Source: Actinomadura chibensis NBRC 106107
GTDB lineage: Bacteria; Actinomycetota; Actinomycetes; Streptosporangiales; Streptosporangiaceae
DNA length: 64,000 bases
Direction of reading: 5' to 3'
Assembly: GCF_001552135.1 (NCBI RefSeq)
Contig: NZ_BCQP01000059.1
Span: forward strand, 18,483 to 82,482
The notes beneath the pieces were generated by a model. It was not told the DNA's origin. It was given only the letters and a program-made list of their open reading frames with translations, and did no database searches. Position 1 is the first letter of the stretch. Every line of letters starts with the position of its first letter. The translations under genes were made by a program, and so were the position numbers. Positions 58,623-64,000 of the stretch are shown piece by piece.

Positions 58623-59489
58623 TCAGGCCGGGGTCCTGCGGCGGGTCATCGCCTGGAGCGCGGCGGTCGCGTCCAGCAGCGGCGGGACGGCGGACGTGCG
58701 CGTGCCGGAGGCGGTCACGGCCGTCCTGATCTCCTCGGCGGACGCGGTCGGGAACAGCGACCAGAGCAGCGCGATCGTGCCGGTGACGAAGGGGGCGGCG
58801 ACGCTCGTCCCGCTCCGGGCGAGCGGCGGGCCGTCCGGGCCGAGGCTCGTCACCCGGTCGCCGGGGCCGCCGAGCCCGCGCCGCCCGATCGAGCGGCCGA
58901 GGCCGGGGCCGCGCATGGGGCGTCCCGCCCGGTCGTAGGCGGCGACGGGCACGACCCAGGGGTGGCCGGTGAGCGCGGTGCTCCCGCCGGCCCGGTCGTC
59001 GCCCGCCGCGACGACGATGAGCACGCCCTGCCGCGCGGCGTGGTCGAGCGCGTCGACGAGCCGGCGCTCGTGGTCCGGCCGGGACCGGTGCACGGCGGGG
59101 CTGACGTTGACGACGCGGGCGCCCGCCGCCGCGCAGGCGAGTATTCCGGTGGCGAGGTCGTCGGGCGCGGCGGCCGGAGTCCGCTCGTTTCCGGAATGGT
59201 CGGTGAATACCGCGTGCGCGTAGACCGTGCATTCCGGGCAAATGGCGGGAGCGCCGGAGTCGCGCCGCGCGGCCAGGATTCCGGCGACGAAAGTCCCGTG
59301 CACGCAGGCCGGGTGACCGGGCCGGACGCAGGCCGCCTCATGCCCGCCCGGCGTCCCCACGATACGCGCGCCCCACAGCCCCGGATGGCCCGTCAGGACG
59401 GGCCCGTCGACGATTCCGACGCCAATCCCCGGATTTCCGGCGGAGCGCTCCAATAATGGGCCGAGACCGACCAGAGAGAGTGAATCCAT
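58623..59489 (-). CDS. S8-family (subtilisin-like) serine peptidase
   Basis: 288 residues from ATG 59489; an in-frame GTG at 59525 is possible. Catalytic Asp in GVGIVDGPVLTGHPGL, His in ACVHGTFVAGILAARRDSG, oxyanion Asn position read as AAGDDRAGG (Asp-Asp, unusual), Ser in SGTSVAAPFVTG. The inserted cysteines (AACVRPGHPACVHG, AICPECTVYA) resemble the protease domain of cyanobactin PatA/PatG-type enzymes. No signal peptide is visible, so cytoplasmic action is possible. No precursor gene is seen nearby. Confidence 0.85.
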   Translation of the reverse strand: MDSLSLVGLGPLLERSAGNPGIGVGIVDGPVLTGHPGLWGARIVGTPGGHEAACVRPGHPACVHGTFVAGILAARRDSGAPAICPECTVYAHAVFTDHSGNERTPAAAPDDLATGILACAAAGARVVNVSPAVHRSRPDHERRLVDALDHAARQGVLIVVAAGDDRAGGSTALTGHPWVVPVAAYDRAGRPMRGPGLGRSIGRRGLGGPGDRVTSLGPDGPPLARSGTSVAAPFVTGTIALLWSLFPTASAEEIRTAVTASGTRTSAVPPLLDATAALQAMTRRRTPA

Positions 59490-59638
59490 GAATCCCGACC
59501 ACCCCCAGGCGTGGTCCCGTTTCACAGATCATCGTGACAGCGCCCATGCTTGATCGCAAGGTCGGGAAAAGCCATTAGTCGAGGCCGCGGGCGGCCGGAA
59601 CAGGCCAGCGCGGAACGGAACGGCGGAACTGTGTCGCC

Positions 59639-60313
59639 TCAGCCGCGGACGAAGACCCGGTGGATTCTGACGGGCGTCGCGGGCTCGCCGTCGTGAGGGC
59701 CGGTCTCGCCCGGGATGATGCCGCCCGCGACGATCCGGTCGAGGACCCGGAGGCCCGAGGTCACCTCGCCGAGGACGGTGTAGGCGGGCGGGATCTCGGC
59801 GCGGGAGTGGACGAGGAAGAACTGGCTTCCGTTGGTGTCCGGGCCCCAGTTGCCCATGGCGACCGTCCCGCGCGGATACTTCTCCTCGCCGGTCAGTTCG
59901 TCGTCGAACTTGTAGCCGGGCCCGCCCTTCTCCGCGGCGTAGATGTCGCCGCACTGCAGGACGCCGAGCCGCGGCGAGTCCGTCAGCCGCCAGCACCGCG
60001 TGTGGTCGTAGAACCGCTGCCGCGACAGGCTCACGAAATTGTGCACCGCGCACGGTGCGTTACCCCGGTCCATCCGTATGCGCACATCGCCGAAGTTGGT
60101 GACGATGACGACGTCCACCCTGCCGTGCGAACGCGCTTTGGAACGCGGCGGGTGCACCCGTTTGGCGGGCGGATTGTCGGGCGTCGGGGTGAACACGCAC
60201 CGGACCGCGTGCCCGCCCTTTACCGGTGACGCCGCGTGAGCGGTTCCGGACGGGACGACGAGCGCGGCGGCAAAACCGGCGGCCAGGGCGAGGACGGTCC
60301 AGCGCGGTCTCAT
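59639..60313 (-). CDS. Secreted cyclophilin-type peptidyl-prolyl isomerase
   Basis: 224 residues from ATG 60313. Sec signal (VLALAAGFAAALVVPSGTAHA), then a cyclophilin core: CAVHNFVSLSRQRFYDHTRC, LQCGDIYA, GTVAMGNWGPDTNGSQFFLV and YTVLGEVTSGLRVLDRI. Four cysteines fit an exported protein. Catalyses proline isomerisation outside the membrane. Confidence 0.92.
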   Translation of the reverse strand: MRPRWTVLALAAGFAAALVVPSGTAHAASPVKGGHAVRCVFTPTPDNPPAKRVHPPRSKARSHGRVDVVIVTNFGDVRIRMDRGNAPCAVHNFVSLSRQRFYDHTRCWRLTDSPRLGVLQCGDIYAAEKGGPGYKFDDELTGEEKYPRGTVAMGNWGPDTNGSQFFLVHSRAEIPPAYTVLGEVTSGLRVLDRIVAGGIIPGETGPHDGEPATPVRIHRVFVRG

Positions 60314-60379
60314 ACCGCATTACCGTAGTGATCATCGAGGTACCGGCCTAGTGGCAAAAACCGACGAACCGGCCCGCGG

Positions 60380-61165
60380 CTAAATGGCGGCCGCCTGGCC
60401 GAGATAGAGCACCGCCAAAACGGTGGCCGACAACCCCAGCGTGAACGTGAGCGCGGTCTCGGGCAGCCGGGGTTGCAGGCGCGCCCCCGCGTACCCGCCG
60501 ACCAGCCCGCCGAGCCCGCAGGCCACGCCGAGCGTCCAGTGCGGCGCGATGTCGCCGTGCGCGGTGAGCGAGAGCACCGCGTAGGTCGCGGCGCCCGCCA
60601 CCGACGTGAGGAACGTGGACGCCAGCGCGGCGGGCGCGACCTCGGAGACCGGCATGCCGCGCCCGACCAGCACGGGCCCGATGATCGACCCGCCGCCGAC
60701 GCCGTAGACGCCGCCGACCGTGCCGACGGCCAGCGCGAGCCCCGTGACGAAGCGGCGGGACGGCCGCCCGCCCCGCCCCCGGGAGGGGGTGGGGCGCAGC
60801 GCGCGGACGCAGAGCCATGCCCCGAGTGGAAGCAGCAGCAGCCCGACCAGCAGCCGGAACACCGCCGGCCCGGGCACGGCGACCACCCGGATCACCGCCC
60901 CGGCGACGACGCCGGGGAGCGTCCCGGCGACCAGCAGCCGCGTCAGCGGCCCCGCGAGGTTCCCCTGGCGGTGGTGGCGGACCAGGGCGCCGGGCCCGGC
61001 GACGACGTTGAACAGCAGGTTGGTCGGGGTGACCGCCGGGTTCGGCACGTGCAGCAGGCTGAGCTGCGCGGGAAGCAGGAACACCGCCCCCGACACCCCG
61101 ACCGGGGCCGTCACGACCGCGATCGACGCCCCGGCGGCGAACCCGAACAGCAGCTCCGGCATCAC
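60380..61165 (-). CDS. TauE/SafE-family sulfite/organosulfur exporter
   Basis: 261 residues from ATG 61165 with AAGGCAGG upstream. Eight or so helices; VTPTNLLFNVVAGPGALVRH and GGVYGVGGGSIIGPVLVGRG are the paired family motifs. Divergent from the cysteine dioxygenase leader, which suits removal of sulfite formed from cysteine sulfinate. Confidence 0.9.
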   Translation of the reverse strand: MMPELLFGFAAGASIAVVTAPVGVSGAVFLLPAQLSLLHVPNPAVTPTNLLFNVVAGPGALVRHHRQGNLAGPLTRLLVAGTLPGVVAGAVIRVVAVPGPAVFRLLVGLLLLPLGAWLCVRALRPTPSRGRGGRPSRRFVTGLALAVGTVGGVYGVGGGSIIGPVLVGRGMPVSEVAPAALASTFLTSVAGAATYAVLSLTAHGDIAPHWTLGVACGLGGLVGGYAGARLQPRLPETALTFTLGLSATVLAVLYLGQAAAI

Positions 61166-61275
61166 CGGACAAAGCCTGCCTTACCGCCCTGCTCACCCGT
61201 GCTCCCGGGCCCGCCCGGCGAAGCTTGACCATATTTCAGGTTGACTTAGTAGGGAATCCGGGCCATGCTGAGGGC

Positions 61276-61365
61276 ATGCATTCGGGTCTCGCTCTGTGGA
61301 CGCGACCGCACGTCGACTTCGGACGGCTCGCCGGCGGTCTGTGTCGTTGCTCCACGTCCAAGTGA
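61276..61365 (+). CDS. 29-residue cysteine-containing leader peptide
   Basis: ATG 61276 (GAGGG five bases upstream) to TGA 61365. The peptide begins MHSGLALWTRPHVDFGRLAG and ends with two cysteines near the C-terminus (GGLCRCSTSK). It fits the class of actinobacterial leader peptides annotated before sulfur genes (LTSRRHVDLLRV-like core, Cys/Arg at the end). TTGACC (61225-61230), 16 bases, TAGTAG (61247-61252) may be the promoter. Likely translation-coupled or attenuation control of the dioxygenase by Cys-tRNA availability. Confidence 0.75.
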   Translation: MHSGLALWTRPHVDFGRLAGGLCRCSTSK

Positions 61366-61409
61366 CGCTGGCGCACGACCGATGACGCGGAGAGTGGGAG
61401 ACCGGACCG

Positions 61410-61877
61410 ATGACGATTGGCACGACCATCCCGGAGAGGGTCGGAGACGGAGACACGGCGCTCGCCGCCACGGTGTCCGACCTCGCCGAGAACCTGGACG
61501 CCTGGCTGCCGCGCGTGCGGCTGAGCGCGCAGGGCCGCTGGTACGAGCGGTTGCACCGGGACGACGAGCGCGAGCTCTGGCTGATCAGCTGGCTGCCCGG
61601 CCAGACCACCGGGCTGCACGACCACGGCGGCTCGCGCGGCGCGTTCGCGGTGGCGCTCGGCAGCCTGCAGGAGCGCGACCTCGGCACGGTGCGGGACGTG
61701 TCGCCCGGCGAGTCCCGCGCCTTCGGGGCGGACTACGTCCACGAGGTGCGCAACGTGTCGGCGGCGCCCGCGGTCAGCGTGCACGTGTACTCGCCGCCGC
61801 TGACGTCCATGAACCGGTACGACCTGCACGACGGCCGCCTGGTGCGGCTGGTGACCGAGGAGGCCGGTCAATGGTGA
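61410..61877 (+). CDS. Cysteine dioxygenase
   Basis: 155 residues from ATG 61410. Iron ligands in TTGLHDHGGSRGAFAVALG and YVHEVRNVS, then SVHVYSPPLTSMNRYDL. Oxidises cysteine to cysteine sulfinate. Lies 44 bases downstream of the leader peptide stop; two terminator hairpins follow. Confidence 0.92.
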   Translation: MTIGTTIPERVGDGDTALAATVSDLAENLDAWLPRVRLSAQGRWYERLHRDDERELWLISWLPGQTTGLHDHGGSRGAFAVALGSLQERDLGTVRDVSPGESRAFGADYVHEVRNVSAAPAVSVHVYSPPLTSMNRYDLHDGRLVRLVTEEAGQW

Positions 61878-61910
61878 CCCGGCCGGATGGCGGAGGGGGC
61901 GCCGGAGGCT

Positions 61911-61929
61911 GACGCACCGCTGGTGCGTC
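61911..61929 (+). terminator. Hairpin after cysteine dioxygenase
   Basis: GACGCACC-GCT-GGTGCGTC, 8 perfect pairs with a 3-base loop, 33 bases after the stop. Confidence 0.6.
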
Positions 61930-61951
61930 GCAGTGGACCACCTCCCCTGCG

Positions 61952-61992
61952 AGGGCCTGGCCCGGTCGTGGCGTGGTATCGGGCCAGGCCCT
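61952..61992. terminator. Second, bidirectional-looking terminator
   Basis: AGGGCCTGGCCC at 61952-61963 is the exact complement of GGGCCAGGCCCT at 61981-61992 (12 bp, 17-base loop), followed by ACCTCTTT on the plus strand. It lies between the convergent dioxygenase and EamA genes and could serve both. Confidence 0.75.
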
Positions 61993-62015
61993 ACCTCTTT
62001 CACCCTGTACGTTCT

Positions 62016-62963
62016 TCACCCTGTGCGTTCGCGGCCCCGGAGCAGGACGAGCAGCACGCCCGTGCCGGACACCGCCATGCCGAGCAGCACACTTGCGGTG
62101 AGGGCCTGCCCGAGGACGGGCACGGCGAGCACGGCCGTCACCGGCGGCACCAGGTAGAGCAGGCTGGTCGCGGCCCCGCCCGTCCCCCGCCGCAGCAGGA
62201 CGAACAGCAGGATCAGCGCGCCGATCGAGTTGACGACCGCCAGCCACGCCAGCGAGCCGAGCGCCGCCGAGGTGAGCGGCATCCGCAGCCCGCCGTGCGC
62301 CATGGCCAGCGGGAACGTGGTCACCGTCGCGCCGAGGAGCTGGACGGCCGTCCCGGTCCGCAGGTCGACCGCGCCGCCGAACCGCTTCTGGTAGAGCGTC
62401 CCGGCGGCGAGCCCGGCCAGCGCCAGCCCGGTGTAGGCGCATCCGGCGCCGCTCGCGCCGCCGCCCGAGACGTTCCCGCTCACGCAGACGACGACGCCCG
62501 CGAGGCCGAGGGCGAGCCCGGCCCACTGCCGTCCGGTCAGCCGCTCGGCGAACACCGGGACGGCGACCGCCGCGACGATCAGCGGGCAGGCGCTCAGGAT
62601 CAGCGCCGACAGGCCCGCCGGGACGCCGTGCCCGAGCCCGAAGAACACCCCGCCGAGCTGGACGGTCTGCAGCAGCACACCCGTCACGAGCAGGTGCGCG
62701 TACACGCGGCGGTCCTTCGGCCAGGGCGCGCGGGTGGCGAGGGAGACCGCGCCGAGGACGGCGAACGCGGCGAGGAACCGCCAGGCGACCAGGGCGAGCG
62801 ACGCGCCGCTGCGCGCGCCGATCGTCCCGGCGAGGTAGCCGCTGCTCCAGATCGGCACGAACACGACCGGCGGGGCGGCCGCCGCCAGCCGCCGCGCCGC
62901 GGGAATTCCGGCCCCGGAGCGCGGGGCGCGGACGGGTTCACGGCATTCCGGGGAGGCGGTCAC
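62016..62963 (-). CDS. EamA/DMT-family transporter
   Basis: 315 residues from GTG 62963 (GGCGG upstream; TTG 63008 possible). Ten hydrophobic segments in two EamA repeats (WRFLAAFAVLGAVSLATRA, SALILSACPLIVAAVAVPVF, LYLVPPVTAVLAVPVLGQAL). Metabolite exporter family; the substrate is not deducible. Confidence 0.88.
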   Translation of the reverse strand: MTASPECREPVRAPRSGAGIPAARRLAAAAPPVVFVPIWSSGYLAGTIGARSGASLALVAWRFLAAFAVLGAVSLATRAPWPKDRRVYAHLLVTGVLLQTVQLGGVFFGLGHGVPAGLSALILSACPLIVAAVAVPVFAERLTGRQWAGLALGLAGVVVCVSGNVSGGGASGAGCAYTGLALAGLAAGTLYQKRFGGAVDLRTGTAVQLLGATVTTFPLAMAHGGLRMPLTSAALGSLAWLAVVNSIGALILLFVLLRRGTGGAATSLLYLVPPVTAVLAVPVLGQALTASVLLGMAVSGTGVLLVLLRGRERTG

Positions 62964-63048
62964 GGACGCGTCACCGCCGGGCGCTGGACGACATGCGCTC
63001 CTCAACACCCGATCACCATCGGCGATTCCCGGAAATGCGGGGCGGCCG

Positions 63049-63070
63049 TTTCCGGGACCCCTCCCGGAAA
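63049..63070. promoter_or_regulatory. Inverted repeat upstream of lipoprotein gene
   Basis: TTTCCGGG-ACCCCT-CCCGGAAA, 8 perfect pairs. A further TTCCCGGAAA occurs at 63026-63035, so three copies of the half-site lie 75-115 bases before the lipoprotein start. Operator or leader hairpin. Confidence 0.45.
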
Positions 63071-63142
63071 TCGAAACCTAGGGTCGGGGCTCCGGCGGCG
63101 CACGGAATCCGATGTGCGCGCGAATCCGAGGGAGCCCCTGCC

Positions 63143-63679
63143 ATGGTCCGTCCATTCACTGGTCTGCGTCTTTCCTTCGCGGTCGGGCTGATGGCGGTGG
63201 CGGGCCTCGCGGGCTGCGGGGACGACGCCGCCGCGCCCGAGAGCGGGGCGTCCCCGGCCAGGACGACGGCGCCCGCCTCCGCGACCCCGACGCGCACGCC
63301 GACTCCGACCCCGACTCCGACGGCGGCGGACGGGAGGAACCTGCGCGCCTGCGTGGACGGCACCTGCGAGGTGAAGGTGACGCGTCCGGTGGAAATCGGC
63401 CTGGACGAGGAGAAACTCGAACTCGCCGCCGTGAAGGTGACGTCGCTGAAAGCCGGGGCGGTCTCCTTCGAGATGGTGCTCTCCTCGTCCGGGAGCTTCG
63501 ATTTCCGGTGCGACGGCGACACCGCCTGCGAGACGTTCGTGGTCGGCCCCGCCTACGGCTCTCCCGGAACGGGGCGGGTCACCGCGCATCCGGGTGCGGT
63601 GATCAGGGCGAACGGCCTGATCGTGCACGTGGTCACGGCGGCGAAGGGCGCGGCCATTCTCCGCATGAAGCCGCGCTGA
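63143..63679 (+). CDS. Putative lipoprotein, unknown function
   Basis: 178 residues from ATG 63143 (GGAG about 9 bases upstream). Lipoprotein signal with lipobox LAGC (AVGLMAVAGLAGCGDDAA), a Thr/Pro linker (TPTRTPTPTPTPT), then a small beta-rich domain with two cysteine pairs (RACVDGTCEVKV, FRCDGDTACETF). Anchored outside the membrane. The domain is familiar from actinobacterial hypothetical lipoproteins, but I cannot name it. Confidence 0.82.
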   Translation: MVRPFTGLRLSFAVGLMAVAGLAGCGDDAAAPESGASPARTTAPASATPTRTPTPTPTPTAADGRNLRACVDGTCEVKVTRPVEIGLDEEKLELAAVKVTSLKAGAVSFEMVLSSSGSFDFRCDGDTACETFVVGPAYGSPGTGRVTAHPGAVIRANGLIVHVVTAAKGAAILRMKPR

Positions 63680-63777
63680 CGATCGGCCGGCCGCCGCGGG
63701 CATACCGCGTTCGCAGTAGACGGACGTTCGTCCGGTGGCACGATTCGCGTTCGCGGAGGTCCGGGTAGGGTCCGCGT

Positions 63778-64000
63778 ATGAGCAGCGGATTGTCCGGTTT
63801 CTGGGCCCGGGTCCGGGACCCGGCGATCGCGGTCGGGGTGGCGGCGATGCTGCTCGGCGCCGCGCTGGCGCAGGATCACACCTCCTCCGACCTCGATCCC
63901 CTCGGCTACGCGCTGGTGGTGGTCGGCGGGCTGGCCCTGGTCGGCCTGCGCCGGGCCCCGATCCCCGTCCTGGTCGTCACGGGACTGTGCGCGGTCGGGT
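63778..64000 (+). CDS. Membrane protein, probable sensor histidine kinase, 3' end outside window
   Basis: ATG 63778; 74 residues visible. Starts MSSGLSGFWARVRDPAIAVG with two helices (AVGVAAMLLGAALA and YALVVVGGLALVGL) separated by DHTSSDLDPLG, then RRAPIPVLVVTGLCAVG. This N-terminal layout is common in actinobacterial NarL-linked sensor kinases, but the catalytic region lies beyond the window. Confidence 0.55.
   Translation, partial: MSSGLSGFWARVRDPAIAVGVAAMLLGAALAQDHTSSDLDPLGYALVVVGGLALVGLRRAPIPVLVVTGLCAVG

Noticed and set aside
1..64000. tRNA, rRNA or other structured RNA genes besides the two riboswitches
   Set aside because: I looked for T-loop GGTTCRA patterns and rRNA landmarks and found none, but a covariance search could still reveal small RNAs.

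Overview
The window is about 73% GC by eye, nearly gap-free, and has strong third-position GC bias. It reads as the chromosome of a filamentous high-GC actinobacterium. A Thermomonosporaceae/Actinomadura-type organism is my best guess, from paired DUF574-type SAM methyltransferases, an ECF41 sigma factor, an STAND NTPase and aerobic cobalamin genes; the genus is inference. I see no rRNA, tRNA, CRISPR array, integrase, transposase or phage gene.

Layout. 1-5906: a translationally coupled ABC exporter operon (two FtsX permeases, two ATPases; the first permease is cut by the window edge). 5989-8413: a three-gene operon with a Tm-1-like protein, a TIM-barrel 'phosphoenolpyruvate hydrolase family' protein and a cupin, followed by a ROK repressor and a divergent MFS exporter that share a 25-bp palindromic operator. 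10781-13180: YchJ-like protein, ECF41 sigma factor and FAD oxidoreductase. 13314-18235: an unknown membrane-hairpin protein, two DUF574 methyltransferases, a CGNR regulator divergent from an MFS gene, and a 55-residue membrane protein. 18384-25847: STAND NTPase, isolated cobF, HAD hydrolase, XRE/TPR regulator and a run of small unknown genes, one with a very cysteine-rich head.

26733-42345 is the core: an aerobic cobalamin locus with cobL-M-K, convergent cobG-H-IJ, cobN behind a cobalamin riboswitch, then cbtB-cbtA, a degenerate histidine phosphatase, a ChlI/ChlD-type chelatase subunit, cobO and cobB behind a second riboswitch. 42359-47096 holds AMP nucleosidase, a Tat-exported PhoD and an amidase. 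47189-51680 is paaABCDE with a divergent TetR regulator. 51964-64000 is mixed: a secreted DUF4360 protein, an ArsR-phosphatase fusion with a VOC protein, an NhaA-DsbA fusion in a molybdoenzyme operon, a subtilase, a cyclophilin, TauE/SafE, cysteine dioxygenase with a cysteine-containing leader peptide, an EamA transporter, a lipoprotein and the start of a probable sensor kinase.

The most unusual signal is a family of GC-rich palindromic elements. Three tandem copies of about 77 bp fill the cobL-cobM junction and one inverted copy fills the cobH-cobIJ junction. Two further copies sharing an identical 20-bp palindrome lie in frame INSIDE coding sequence (cobN and paaD) and appear to add about 33 and 20 residues. 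This resembles the behaviour of Rickettsia palindromic elements, but in an actinobacterium. Other leads are the intercistronic hairpin plus small-gene duplication at 24621-25533, the phosphatase that lacks both catalytic histidines, and the 11-bp tandem repeat that carries the nhaA start site.
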